A DNA stretch of 24,274 nucleotides from NCBI GenBank assembly GCA_026014515.1, contig JAOZIG010000495.1:1-24274 (forward strand). Reading direction: 5' to 3'. A model generated the notes under the pieces. The model saw nothing but the letters and a program-made list of their open reading frames with translations. It searched no databases and was not told the DNA's origin. The translations under genes and the position numbers were made by a program. Positions within the stretch are counted from its first letter, which is position 1; each line of letters opens with the position of its first letter. This DNA comes from Candidatus Bathyarchaeota archaeon. GTDB taxonomy: Archaea; Thermoproteota; Bathyarchaeia; TCS64. Of the stretch, positions 13,892 to 21,818 are shown piece by piece.

Positions 13892-14470
13892 ATGGTGAAA
13901 AATACTTCATCTGAGTTGGATGATATCATAATCAAGGCGCTTGGACATCAGGAAAGAAAAAACATACTCAAGATAATCGCAAGCTACCCAGAAGGCGTCA
14001 ACTACACTGGCATCCTCGGTGAAACAGGGTTATCCACGGGCAGACTCAACTATCACCTCGGAGAACTGGAAGAGTTTCTTGACCGAGGCGAAGACCGTCA
14101 GTATAGGTTAAACAAGATAGGGGAGAAAGCAGTCGCCACTATCACATTCATCAACAAGGATGTTGACCTGAACCTATTGGAAACCGTTAACACGAAACGC
14201 AGTAAGAGACTCAAAGCGATCAAAAAACGTCTGGATACCGGGTTCTACGTCTTCTCATCTATAATGGTTGGAATAACCGGGCTCATGACGTATTTCTCAT
14301 ACGTTCAGAGTGACTCTGTTCTAGCCGTATTCACAGGATTCTTTGCGCTCTTTTCAATGGGACTGATCTACATGACTGATAGGTCTAGGAAAAACGACCC
14401 TGAACGAATCCTCTGGGTATGGGAATGGGTAGAGTGGCGCATCATAGGCAATTACAAAAACCGAGACTAA
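13892..14470 (+). CDS. Membrane-tethered winged-helix transcription regulator
   Basis: A 192-residue protein. Residues 10-85 form an ArsR-like winged helix: LGHQERKNILKIIASYPEG, then the recognition helix region STGRLNYHLGELEE, and the wing around DRQYRLNKIGEKA. A basic linker (NTKRSKRLKAIKKRL, about 99-113) leads to two membrane helices at 117-137 and 144-163 joined by a short outer loop, and a cytoplasmic tail with three tryptophans (WVWEWVEWR). The DNA-binding part is therefore held at the inner face of the membrane. Start ATG 13892; GTG 13895 is possible. The gene ends 4 nt from the convergent M50-like protease gene. Known tethered archaeal wHTH proteins exist, but neither this target nor its release is known. 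Release by the neighbouring protease is inferred. Confidence 0.82.
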   Translation: MVKNTSSELDDIIIKALGHQERKNILKIIASYPEGVNYTGILGETGLSTGRLNYHLGELEEFLDRGEDRQYRLNKIGEKAVATITFINKDVDLNLLETVNTKRSKRLKAIKKRLDTGFYVFSSIMVGITGLMTYFSYVQSDSVLAVFTGFFALFSMGLIYMTDRSRKNDPERILWVWEWVEWRIIGNYKNRD

Positions 14471-14474
14471 TTTT

Positions 14475-15248
14475 CTAAAAAATTATCAAACATAGAGCTA
14501 CTGAGGCAAGACCAAGTCCGAGAATCTTGAACCCGGTACTTTTACTATACTCAAGTAGATGCTCACTTGGGCCAAATCTCCTGAAAACAAGGGTAAATCC
14601 CAGTGTCAGTATGGGGGTTAATACAAGATTGATCAAACCTATCATAGTCCCATAACCGGAAAAATAACCATAAATGGTCATGGCGGAAGCGTAGACCCCA
14701 AAATTGAGGAACACAGGTAAGGCTATTTCTTTGAATGGGTCGCTAGATTTCAGCCCCAGTTGAGAGAGTATTCTCATGAAAGCGAAAAACCCTGAAACCG
14801 TGATCAAAGAGCCTATGAGATAGATGATCCAGACGGGCAACCCGGCGTCGATCATCAAGGTCACGTCGTTACCACCTATGGACTGCCCCATTAAGAGATA
14901 AGACCCTATATTGAGAAGCGAAAAAGGGACACAGATCAGTAAAGGCGTCATACTTACTGACCGTGTTCGCCAGAGAACTAGACCAAGTAGCAAGAAGAAT
15001 ATGAACTGGAACACCATTCCAGAAGCTGAGACATACAAAAGATGTTCTGAGGGAATATTGACGAGAGGGGTGGCGCTGGACTCTGTGAGTGGGTTGATTA
15101 CGAACCTGATTTGCGTTATTCCAATAGAGTACATGGCTAGGATATGACCCAGCTCATGGATAAGAGAGGAAAAAGGAACCGAAAAAGCATAAGAGCCTAA
15201 TAAAATCGATACCCGGCTCGTTAAATCTGTTCTTTGCAATCTAGCCAT
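14475..15248 (-). CDS. M50-like intramembrane zinc metalloprotease
   Basis: A 257-residue polytopic protein. The zinc motif SLIHELGHILAMY places His31, Glu32 and His35 inside the first hydrophobic helix, as in site-2 proteases and SpoIVFB. A third ligand candidate is Asp128 in SIGGNDVTLM, after helices at about 75-94 and 101-120. Helices at about 139-157, 172-193, 203-222 and 238-256 follow. Members of this class cut membrane helices of partner proteins, often anti-sigma factors or tethered transcription factors. The start overlaps the upstream 84-residue protein by 28 nt, so the two are probably translated together. It is convergent, 4 nt apart, with the tethered regulator at 13892, whose two-helix anchor is an obvious possible substrate. 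A storage of chaperone or assembly function for this fold cannot be excluded. Confidence 0.78.
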   Translation of the reverse strand: MARLQRTDLTSRVSILLGSYAFSVPFSSLIHELGHILAMYSIGITQIRFVINPLTESSATPLVNIPSEHLLYVSASGMVFQFIFFLLLGLVLWRTRSVSMTPLLICVPFSLLNIGSYLLMGQSIGGNDVTLMIDAGLPVWIIYLIGSLITVSGFFAFMRILSQLGLKSSDPFKEIALPVFLNFGVYASAMTIYGYFSGYGTMIGLINLVLTPILTLGFTLVFRRFGPSEHLLEYSKSTGFKILGLGLASVALCLIIF

Positions 15249-15475
15249 CTCTTAATAGAGTACCCAATTAAAGAAGCAAACCCACCGATAGCAACCATGA
15301 TGCCACCAAGGTAGACAGGGTCACCAGAATAAGGTGCCATTAGCACCGTTAGGTTGCTTGGTTGCGCATACGCGATGTATGCTGCGGTTATGATAAAGGC
15401 TACTCCGCCATAGCGTAGGTTCCTTGAAGCGAAAGCTAGGATGTTTTGTGTTCTTGTGTTCATGTTTTTCACCAT
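15221..15475 (-). CDS. Small two-helix membrane protein, unknown function
   Basis: 84 residues from ATG 15475; GTG 15490 and ATG 15463 are in frame. The TATA-like AGTTAAAACT (15505-15514) puts the transcript start near 15484, which makes 15490 unlikely. Two hydrophobic helices (GGVAFIITAAYIAYA and YLGGIMVAIGGFASLIGYSI) are joined by a loop with TVLMAPYSGDPV, and the end is KRWLDCKEQI. I recognise no family. Its 3' end overlaps the protease gene by 28 nt, which suggests a translationally coupled partner, for example a modulator or substrate of the protease. The short length and overlap leave some doubt whether it is translated. Confidence 0.6.
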   Translation of the reverse strand: MVKNMNTRTQNILAFASRNLRYGGVAFIITAAYIAYAQPSNLTVLMAPYSGDPVYLGGIMVAIGGFASLIGYSIKRWLDCKEQI

Positions 15476-15504
15476 TTTGTGTGTGAACACATGACCACTT
15501 GCTT

Positions 15505-15514
15505 AGTTTTAACT
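15505..15514 (-). promoter_or_regulatory. TATA element of the protease operon
   Basis: Minus-strand AGTTAAAACT, about 34 nt before ATG 15475, with a second TTAAAAATAG-like copy just upstream (to 15523). Confidence 0.45.
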
Positions 15515-15527
15515 ATTTTTAACAAAT

Positions 15528-15553
15528 AGATTTGTCAAAAAAGATTTGTCAAA
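15528..15553. promoter_or_regulatory. Tandem AGATTTGTCAAA boxes before the protease operon
   Basis: Exact 12-mers at 15528-15539 and 15542-15553, 14 bp apart, directly upstream of the protease-operon TATA element. They contain TTGTCAA, the half-site of the palindrome at 13815-13834. The A6 at 15537-15542 reads as T6 on the minus strand and may also end the ABC ATPase transcript, so part of the AT-richness could be terminator. Confidence 0.5.
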
Positions 15554-15555
15554 GA

Positions 15556-16452
15556 TTAATTGACTACACCCATACGGTGTAGCTCCTCACGTAGAACCTC
15601 TACAGTGTTCTTGAGACGTGTCTGCTGCTTAACATACTCGTCACCAGTTATGACACCCTGCTTAAACCTGCTATCAAGTCCAAGAAGATCGATCTCTATC
15701 TCACCTATCCGTGACTGCAGCAGCTTTGTGTAATCGCCGCCACTTGCCTCGGACTCACCCATACTTGCAACATCTGCTTGCACTACGCCGTCATGTATCC
15801 TGAGTATCCTGTCGCTGATTCTTGAGATGTTGGGATCGTGGGTTACCATGATGACGGTTTTCTCAAGCTCCTTGTTGATCTTTCGCAGATACTCGACTAC
15901 TATCCTTGCGTTCTCGGTATCCAGTTCACCTGTGGGTTCGTCCGCGAGGATAAGCGGAGGATTGTTTGCCAGTGCCGCTGCAAGTGCGATACGTTGCTGT
16001 TCTCCGCCGCTTAGCTCACCGGGTTTATGGTCCCTTCTGTCGCTGAGTCCGACTACGTCAAGTAGCTCGTCGATGCGTTTCTTGCGTTCATCAGCCTTGA
16101 TGCCAAGAGCCGCCATAGGTAACTCAATGTTCTCGGATGCTGTAAGAGTAGGGATCAAGTTCATGTTCTGGAAGACGTGTCCAACGGTCTCACGGCGGAA
16201 GTTCACAAGGTCCCCTGTGGATAGGTTTGTTAGGTCGGTGTCGAATACCTTGACGTTACCTGCGCTTGCCTTGTCCAAGCCTCCGATGATGTTTAGCAGC
16301 GTGGTTTTTCCGCTTCCGCTGGGTCCGATGATGCTTATCATCTCGCCTTTGCGTACGTTTACGTTCAAGCCTCTGAGTGCCTGTACCTCGATCTGACCGA
16401 TCTTGTATATCTTTATCAGGTCCCTTACGATGACCGCGTTTCTTGTACTCAT
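15556..16452 (-). CDS. MacB/LolD-type ABC ATPase with C-terminal SHOCT-like tail
   Basis: A 298-residue protein. Residues 1-225 are a complete LolD/MacB-type ATPase: Walker A GPSGSGKTT (43-51), Q-loop Gln95 in VFQNMNL, signature LSGGEQQRIALAAAL (147-161), Walker B LILADEPTGELD (168-178) and switch His205 in MVTHD. It drives the FtsX-type permease encoded just upstream, a mechanotransmission complex class that acts on lipoproteins, antibiotics or cell-wall enzymes and does not import solutes. The extra 70 residues end in a short helical hairpin (RFKQGVITGDEYVKQQTRL) like SHOCT domains, which often mediate oligomerisation. The start is fixed by GGAGG (16460-16464) 7 nt before the ATG, inside the permease 3' end; only 2 nt separate the genes. 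Confidence 0.92.
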   Translation of the reverse strand: MSTRNAVIVRDLIKIYKIGQIEVQALRGLNVNVRKGEMISIIGPSGSGKTTLLNIIGGLDKASAGNVKVFDTDLTNLSTGDLVNFRRETVGHVFQNMNLIPTLTASENIELPMAALGIKADERKKRIDELLDVVGLSDRRDHKPGELSGGEQQRIALAAALANNPPLILADEPTGELDTENARIVVEYLRKINKELEKTVIMVTHDPNISRISDRILRIHDGVVQADVASMGESEASGGDYTKLLQSRIGEIEIDLLGLDSRFKQGVITGDEYVKQQTRLKNTVEVLREELHRMGVVN

Positions 16453-16454
16453 GT

Positions 16455-19199
16455 TTATTCCTCCAGTTTTAGATCCGGCTCAGCCGCGATCCTGTTTACC
16501 GCCACCACGATGGGCACAATGGTGGACAAGATTATTACTCCTATGATTAAGCCCATCTGCAGTATCACCGTGTTGGTGAATACCACCCTGTATCTGAATA
16601 TGAAAGCCAGCGCCTGATTCAACAGGTTGACCACACCATACAAAGTGAAGACACCCACGAACAAGCCCAAGGCTATTGCGAATATGTCCATGCCGAGGTT
16701 CTCCACAAGCAGGGTTACCATCATCTGTCTTGGGCTGAAGCCTCTTATGCTCATGATTGTGAGTTCCTTGTTCCGGCTTCGGATCATTGTTGATATTATC
16801 AAGACTATACCCACTGATGCCACCAAGCCCGCGAAGTATGTACCCAAGACCTGCACCTGTTTAGAGCCGCTGAGTATCACGTTATCCAATGCATTAGCTA
16901 GGTTGATCTCAGTCATGTCTACGCGCTGGATATCAAGATCCAAATCGCCCAATATGCTCCGCAGAGCCACAGGGTCAACATCTGGCTCAAGGTTTGCGAT
17001 TATTCTACGCTGATCGATGTATCGTTCCTTAATCTGCTCCATAAAGACATTGTTGACATACATCATGGGGTTGCTGGGAACATAGCTATCACCAGTCGCC
17101 CATCCGTAGAATCCTACAATCTTTACAGTATAGGTTCTGGCTGCTGTGTTTAGTATCATGGTGTTATTGATGCTGAGTCCCAGTGCAGCAGCTGCGCCTC
17201 GCTCGATTATCGCACCATTATCGACTCTTGCCATACGATCAAACATGGATAAGTCATCCGTGAAGTCCTCTGGGATATACGCCGAGTCACGCCAAGCCAA
17301 TGGATCAATACCCCTCACAGGGATAGAGCCCAGACTCGTTTCCGGTGTGAACAAGACCTCAATGCTGGCAGCCTCCACGCCATTAACTGCGAGAACCTTC
17401 TCCAAGACCGCCTCCGACTCCTCACCCTCGAAAAGCCATATCGCTGCATCGGCGCCAACAGAGCTGTAAGTTGCGCTCTCGATAAAGTCCTCACTGGACG
17501 CCACGTTGCCTATGACTGTGATGCTGTAGCTTACGATTAGTGCTACCATGAATATTGTGGCTCCTGTCTTCTTGAGGTTCCTGCTTGAACTCAGGGTAGA
17601 GAACTTTGCAGCGTCACCTACAATCAGCTCAGAGACCTTGCTGAGAAGCCTCTGATACCGGGGCAACACCTTGATGAATAGTGTGGTAAAGCCCCAGAAG
17701 AACACAATCGAGGAGATGAAGCTAAGGATATAATCAAAACCCCACCAAGTCGAATAAAGCAACGTCACAATCAGGTTAGTTGAGGAAGGCTGGAACATAT
17801 CCACACTCAAACCGAAATAGATCATTGCAAACCGGTAAACACCCAGAAGCAGGGCAATAACTGGTCCGAGTAGCTCCTCTTCTTCATCATCATCTGAAAG
17901 GTACTCTCTCAAAGCATCAACGATGTTGATATCGACGGCATGCTGGGCTGGTCTGAAGATTGAGAATACTGAGAGAGCTGCGCTGAACACGAATACGGTA
18001 GCAAGCGTCACCGGGTTGGTCGCTAAGAGTATATCCAGTGGGCTAACTCCTGTGATTACCAATGGTAGTACCAAGCTTCCCGTGATTATACCTACTATCC
18101 AGGCGAGTACTGATACCAGAACCCCTTCAAAGAGAAGCATCTGTAATACCTGTTTATGGTTCAAGCCACGGGTCAATAGTAAACCGATCTCTCTGCGTCT
18201 GAGACCAAATACTACCTCAGCGATAGTGGTTCCGAGATACCATGCTGTGAAGAATACGGGAAGGCTTACCACCATGGTGTTTGACTTCATTGAGTTCAGG
18301 TTCTGCTTGATAGCCTCCAGTATCTGCCCCAAGAAGTTCTCAGGCAAATACATGTACTCGGCGCCATTAGCGTTGATCTCTTCAAGAATCAATGTAACCC
18401 TGTCAATGCTTCCATCGATATCCCATGGGTTGACAAGCACCTCACGGTCAAGACTGATCAACGCGACACCATGCTGGTCATCGGTTGGTCTCCTGTCCTC
18501 AGCGAAAATCTCGTATTGAATGTCCATATAGGTGTCTGTACTCATGAGCAGGAGATTGTAGCTTGGTCGTTTCTGGCTGGGATCGTTTCTGTTGAATAAC
18601 CCAGTCAGGTAACTGCTGTATCTGCCTACGAAAAGCGTCCAAGCGGTATCCTCAACCGCGACTGCGTCTTGAATAGGCATCTTGAATTGTCTATTCTCAA
18701 AACCGGGGGGATTTTGCCATAGATATGTGCTTATGTCAAGGACAACGGTGCCGTTCTCCATGTATTCTTCTGTGAGCGCTGAGCTGACGTCAAAATAGAC
18801 CTTGCCTCTTTCAAGGTGGTCGATTCCCACTAGTTGATCATAGAAGATGCTATCATCAGGGATGGCTATCAGATAGACGCCTTCCACCGTGACGTTGGTA
18901 CCCGGCTCCCAGATATTAACGGGGGCATAGATGAACTGATCAATCGCCGTTACGCCTTCTATATCCCCCATAACGTTCTCGATATCAAGTATCCGAGTCT
19001 TTGTGATGTTCTTGTCACTACCCTCATCAATAATATCATAGGGGGCTGACTCGAATATCTGCTCGATGCTCCGGGCGCCTATAGCGTCCGCTCCTTGAAG
19101 TATACCCGCAAATAATGTAGTGGCTAATGCGACGCTTAAGAAGAGGGATAGAAACATACCTCTTCCGCGTATAATTCGTTTGATAGCGTAACGGAACAT
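16455..19199 (-). CDS. FtsX/MacB-type ABC transporter permease with two FtsX domains
   Basis: A 914-residue membrane protein. The N-terminal helix (about 13-33) is followed by a large outer domain (about 36-300). The first three-helix FtsX bundle (about 305-425) contains LRRREIGLLLTRGLNHKQV. Helices lie around 455-530, then a second leading helix (about 555-575, FMVALIVSYSITVIG), a second outer domain (about 580-775) and a final FtsX bundle containing SRNKELTIMSIRGFSPRQM. The two bundle sequences are visibly duplicated (E-(I/L)-x-(L/I)-(L/M)-x-x-RG then Q and a long helix). With its ATPase it moves or signals to something on the outer face; the substrate is unknown. The start is ATG 19197-19199, with a TATA-like TTTTTTTAAAC (19223-19234) about 29 nt upstream. 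First gene of a two-gene operon. Confidence 0.92.
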   Translation of the reverse strand: MFRYAIKRIIRGRGMFLSLFLSVALATTLFAGILQGADAIGARSIEQIFESAPYDIIDEGSDKNITKTRILDIENVMGDIEGVTAIDQFIYAPVNIWEPGTNVTVEGVYLIAIPDDSIFYDQLVGIDHLERGKVYFDVSSALTEEYMENGTVVLDISTYLWQNPPGFENRQFKMPIQDAVAVEDTAWTLFVGRYSSYLTGLFNRNDPSQKRPSYNLLLMSTDTYMDIQYEIFAEDRRPTDDQHGVALISLDREVLVNPWDIDGSIDRVTLILEEINANGAEYMYLPENFLGQILEAIKQNLNSMKSNTMVVSLPVFFTAWYLGTTIAEVVFGLRRREIGLLLTRGLNHKQVLQMLLFEGVLVSVLAWIVGIITGSLVLPLVITGVSPLDILLATNPVTLATVFVFSAALSVFSIFRPAQHAVDINIVDALREYLSDDDEEEELLGPVIALLLGVYRFAMIYFGLSVDMFQPSSTNLIVTLLYSTWWGFDYILSFISSIVFFWGFTTLFIKVLPRYQRLLSKVSELIVGDAAKFSTLSSSRNLKKTGATIFMVALIVSYSITVIGNVASSEDFIESATYSSVGADAAIWLFEGEESEAVLEKVLAVNGVEAASIEVLFTPETSLGSIPVRGIDPLAWRDSAYIPEDFTDDLSMFDRMARVDNGAIIERGAAAALGLSINNTMILNTAARTYTVKIVGFYGWATGDSYVPSNPMMYVNNVFMEQIKERYIDQRRIIANLEPDVDPVALRSILGDLDLDIQRVDMTEINLANALDNVILSGSKQVQVLGTYFAGLVASVGIVLIISTMIRSRNKELTIMSIRGFSPRQMMVTLLVENLGMDIFAIALGLFVGVFTLYGVVNLLNQALAFIFRYRVVFTNTVILQMGLIIGVIILSTIVPIVVAVNRIAAEPDLKLEE

Positions 19200-19222
19200 T
19201 CCTCAAAAGAGACGCGGCGCAT

Positions 19223-19234
19223 GTTTAAAAAAAG
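19223..19234 (-). promoter_or_regulatory. TATA box of the FtsX permease operon
   Basis: Minus-strand CTTTTTTTAAAC, centred about 29 nt before the start at 19199. The transcript would be leaderless or carry a leader of only a few bases, so the GAGG 2 nt before the ATG is probably not used. Confidence 0.45.
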
Positions 19235-19283
19235 TTGCCTAAATGGGCTTGTTGAAGCCTCATGTTTATCTAATAAGGATTTT

Positions 19284-19307
19284 GCTTAAATAAGCTAAAC
19301 TTTATAA
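19284..19307 (+). promoter_or_regulatory. Promoter of the DUF1512 operon with palindromic element
   Basis: TTTATAA at 19301-19307 lies about 26 nt before GTG 19331, a leaderless arrangement. Immediately upstream GCTTA-AA-TAAGC (19284-19295) is a perfect 5-bp inverted repeat, a possible regulator site. A second small hairpin, GGCTT-GTTG-AAGCC (19246-19259), lies between the two divergent promoters. Confidence 0.5.
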
Positions 19308-19330
19308 CCCCTGCCCTGTTTTGAACAGCA

Positions 19331-20461
19331 GTGAATTTAATGTTCCAACTGCTTGGACAAATACTTCAACAACAAGAAAGCGAGATAGGAATGATACTGA
19401 ACACCCTGTTCAGCCTAGCATTTATCGTCTACCTATTCTACGCACAAAAGATCCAAGGCATGACAATGCTTCGACAAATCGAGGTAAGCCTAAGAAAAAT
19501 CAAAGATTACAGGGACCAAGGTAAAAACACAGCCATCGAAGCCATAAAACAGTATGGCAAACCCGAAAAAGACCCCACGCCACAGGTTGAACGATTCATA
19601 GACCACTTTATGATCGAACCTGTAAGCATGGACCCAGCGGGGGTGGTGCAAAAACTCGGAAGCATCATGAATGTGAGAGAGTTCACCTTCAAGCAAGAGA
19701 TCACCCAGATGGCGCCAGAAGCCACTGACTCTCAGAGAAACAATCTTGAGAACCTTCTTGAGGCGAGCCTGGTCCTGAATCAGTTCTACAAGATCATCAG
19801 ACACTACTATTTGATGGGCAAGAAGACCATGAACATCTACATCATCATGCAGATTCACATGATCCTACCCATGATCATCAAACAGATCGAGTCATACAGC
19901 GCAGCACTACAAGCATTCAGAGACGGCATACCCATCGGAGACAGCGTCGGACCCATCGTAGCATCCAAGCTACTTAACGGCGCACCCACAGAGCTCGTAG
20001 CCACAGAGATGATGGCAGGCGAGATCGATTTCGAGGGAAGAAGAGTCATAGTAACCAAGGCACAGGGACCAGGTGGAAGCGTAGGCAAGCCGGGAGACGC
20101 TATTGATTTCTTGGTCAACCGTGAGAAGGGCAAGGTTAAGATGCTTATCACTGTAGACGCAGCCGGTAAACTGGAAGGCGAGGAAGTAGGAGAGATCGCT
20201 GAAGGAGTCGGCGCAGCCATCGGTGGACCCGGGGTCGAGAAGTACAAGATCGAAAAAGCAGCGACAGAGAACAATGTACCGCTATTCGCGGTTGCCATCA
20301 AGCAGGGCATGGAACACGTTGTAGCTCCGTTGGTCGAGGAACTCATGGACGCCACTGACAAAGCGGTAAGCAGCGTCAAAGGCTTGATACTTGATTATAG
20401 CGAGGAAGGCGATACGATTATCGTAGCTGGAATCGGAAACACAGTGGGGGTTGGTCAATAA
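19331..20461 (+). CDS. DUF1512-like archaeal membrane-associated protein
   Basis: A 376-residue protein. Start GTG 19331 fits the promoter spacing; ATG 19340 (codon 4) is the alternative. One membrane helix lies near 23-38 (LNTLFSLAFIVYLFYAQ). A charged helical middle follows with PEKDPTPQVERFIDHFMIEP and a conserved-looking stretch around 145-185 (LVLNQFYKIIRHYYLMGKKT, then a hydrophobic helix with many Met/Ile). The C-terminal 170 residues are a soluble alpha/beta domain rich in Gly and Asp/Glu (IPIGDSVGPIVASKLLNG, VTKAQGPGGSVGKPGDAIDF). From memory this layout and length match the archaeal DUF1512 family, whose function is unknown. It shares one nucleotide (TAATG) with the following zinc-ribbon gene, so the two probably form one complex. 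Confidence 0.78.
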   Translation: MNLMFQLLGQILQQQESEIGMILNTLFSLAFIVYLFYAQKIQGMTMLRQIEVSLRKIKDYRDQGKNTAIEAIKQYGKPEKDPTPQVERFIDHFMIEPVSMDPAGVVQKLGSIMNVREFTFKQEITQMAPEATDSQRNNLENLLEASLVLNQFYKIIRHYYLMGKKTMNIYIIMQIHMILPMIIKQIESYSAALQAFRDGIPIGDSVGPIVASKLLNGAPTELVATEMMAGEIDFEGRRVIVTKAQGPGGSVGKPGDAIDFLVNREKGKVKMLITVDAAGKLEGEEVGEIAEGVGAAIGGPGVEKYKIEKAATENNVPLFAVAIKQGMEHVVAPLVEELMDATDKAVSSVKGLILDYSEEGDTIIVAGIGNTVGVGQ

Positions 20462-20874
20462 TGGCAGACAGAGATGTAGGACCACTCGCAGGGGCAACCC
20501 AGAACTGGACAACCCTTGCCCTTATGGTTGTAGTAGGAGCCATCGCTCTTGCCAGCCTTTACATGGGTTTCACTAACTATGGTGAGGGCAACATCGAGAC
20601 CGCTTTCATGTACATACTCATCGGGGTCTCAGGGTTCGTAGCCTTAGGGTTCACGTTCTTCAGAGCGAAACCAGTCTCCAAGACACAGGACGGACCAAAG
20701 GAAGCCGAGGTAGTAACCACTCTGGAGTGCCCACAGTGTAACCTCAAACGAGTAAGGGCGTTCCAGCCGGGGGACTATATCTTCAAGAAAGATGAGCCAT
20801 GCACCCGCTGCGAGGGCATGATGACCATAACAAAGATCAACGCCCGTAAAGACCCTAAAAAGAAGAAAGATTAG
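20461..20874 (+). CDS. Membrane protein with cytoplasmic zinc ribbon
   Basis: A 137-residue protein; ATG 20461 overlaps the stop of the DUF1512-like gene by one base, with GGGGG 10 nt before. Two membrane helices lie at about 16-36 and 46-66. After a polar linker, residues 89-125 form a zinc ribbon: CPQC (90-93) and CTRC (113-116), 20 residues between the pairs. The tail is lysine-rich (KDPKKKKD). The two-helix anchor would place the ribbon in the cytoplasm, where it could bind protein or nucleic acid. I recognise no named family. Tight coupling to the DUF1512-like gene suggests a two-component membrane complex. Its stop overlaps the convergent aminopeptidase stop in TTAG (20871-20874). Confidence 0.8.
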   Translation: MADRDVGPLAGATQNWTTLALMVVVGAIALASLYMGFTNYGEGNIETAFMYILIGVSGFVALGFTFFRAKPVSKTQDGPKEAEVVTTLECPQCNLKRVRAFQPGDYIFKKDEPCTRCEGMMTITKINARKDPKKKKD

Positions 20875-21764
20875 GCTGTTGTTACTTCACAGCCGTCCTC
20901 TGTTACGATGACGCTGTGCTCAGCCTGAGCAACTTTTGCATGAGTTCTCTCAATTAGCTGCGGGTAGCTGTTTATTGATTTCGCGTGTAATAGTTCTTGG
21001 AACGCCGCTGCTCCTTCAGGGGTGTTGAATTTTCGCATGACCCATCTTGATGCAAAAGGCAGCGTCTTGTACTCTGCTTGAATAAATTTCTGCATCTTCT
21101 TGGCGGTACCCTTGACGTTACGCTTCTTCTCCATACGGTATATGTTACTCGGCGGACCATCAGCCACCAATCCATCAGCAGTACGCGGCACAGCGAAGGG
21201 CTCAATCGCATAGACATCACCCTCCCTAATGGTATGTCCATGAAACTCCCTGACGTTGGGGATGCTTCCACCTGATGCATGGAGAACATACCTAGCCAGC
21301 TTATGCCCTGTTAGATTTCTTATTGGTCTGGCTCCCTTTCGTTTAATGGCTTCCTCAATGGCTGCACCTACATCGTTTGCGTTGATGTTTGGTCTGATGG
21401 TCTGTATGGCAGCCTCAAGACCAGCCTCCGCAGCCTCAACTAGATACTCAAGCTCTGTGTCAAAACAGACAGTCTTGGCTGTATCCGCGATATAGCCGTC
21501 AATATGGACACCTACATCGAGTTTCACTAGGCTTCGCTCAGGAATCACGGTCTTGTCATTGATAGGTGCACAGTAATGTGCGGCAACGTGATCAATATCC
21601 ACGTTGCAGGGGAAAGCCATTCTTCCCCCAAGCTCATCCACTCGTTTATTTACAAGGTCGCAGATATACTCCACCTTCATACCGGGCTCGATCTCGGCTA
21701 ATGTAGTATCACGTACCTTTGATGCGATGCGCCCTGCTTCTCTTAATGCTTCAAGTGGCTCCAT
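20871..21764 (-). CDS. map: Methionine aminopeptidase, type II
   Basis: A 297-residue enzyme that removes the initiator methionine from new proteins in the cytoplasm. All expected residues of the pita-bread fold can be placed: substrate His63 (AAHYCAP), metal ligands Asp83 (KLDVGVHIDGY) and Asp94 (IADTAKTV), His154 (LTGHKL), the conserved His162 (YVLHASGG), Glu188 (YAIEPFA) and Glu282 (QAEHSV). The helical insert of type II enzymes lies between the His and last Glu ligands (about 213-265). The length is normal for archaeal forms. A TATA-like TCCTATAGA (21783-21791, minus strand) lies about 23 nt before the ATG, so the mRNA is probably leaderless. It is single, with UspA upstream on the same strand but with its own promoter. 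Confidence 0.95.
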   Translation of the reverse strand: MEPLEALREAGRIASKVRDTTLAEIEPGMKVEYICDLVNKRVDELGGRMAFPCNVDIDHVAAHYCAPINDKTVIPERSLVKLDVGVHIDGYIADTAKTVCFDTELEYLVEAAEAGLEAAIQTIRPNINANDVGAAIEEAIKRKGARPIRNLTGHKLARYVLHASGGSIPNVREFHGHTIREGDVYAIEPFAVPRTADGLVADGPPSNIYRMEKKRNVKGTAKKMQKFIQAEYKTLPFASRWVMRKFNTPEGAAAFQELLHAKSINSYPQLIERTHAKVAQAEHSVIVTEDGCEVTTA

Positions 21765-21818
21765 AACAACTAGAAATAGAGGTCTATAGGAAAAGGGTTC
21801 CCCTCAGAAAAACGGGGG

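Noticed and set aside
17923..18519. 198-codon plus-strand frame inside the FtsX permease gene
   Set aside because: Antisense shadow of a clearly homologous membrane protein; Ser/Thr/Arg-rich composition typical of such shadows. The same holds for 15827-16396 opposite the ABC ATPase.
19855..20379. 174-codon minus-strand frame inside the DUF1512-like gene
   Set aside because: Ser/Pro/Ala-rich antisense shadow with no promoter or ribosome site; the plus strand is coupled to the next gene.
21783..21805. GGGTTCCCC near the aminopeptidase promoter as a copy of the 12091-12104 palindrome
   Set aside because: Only a partial match without the symmetric arms.
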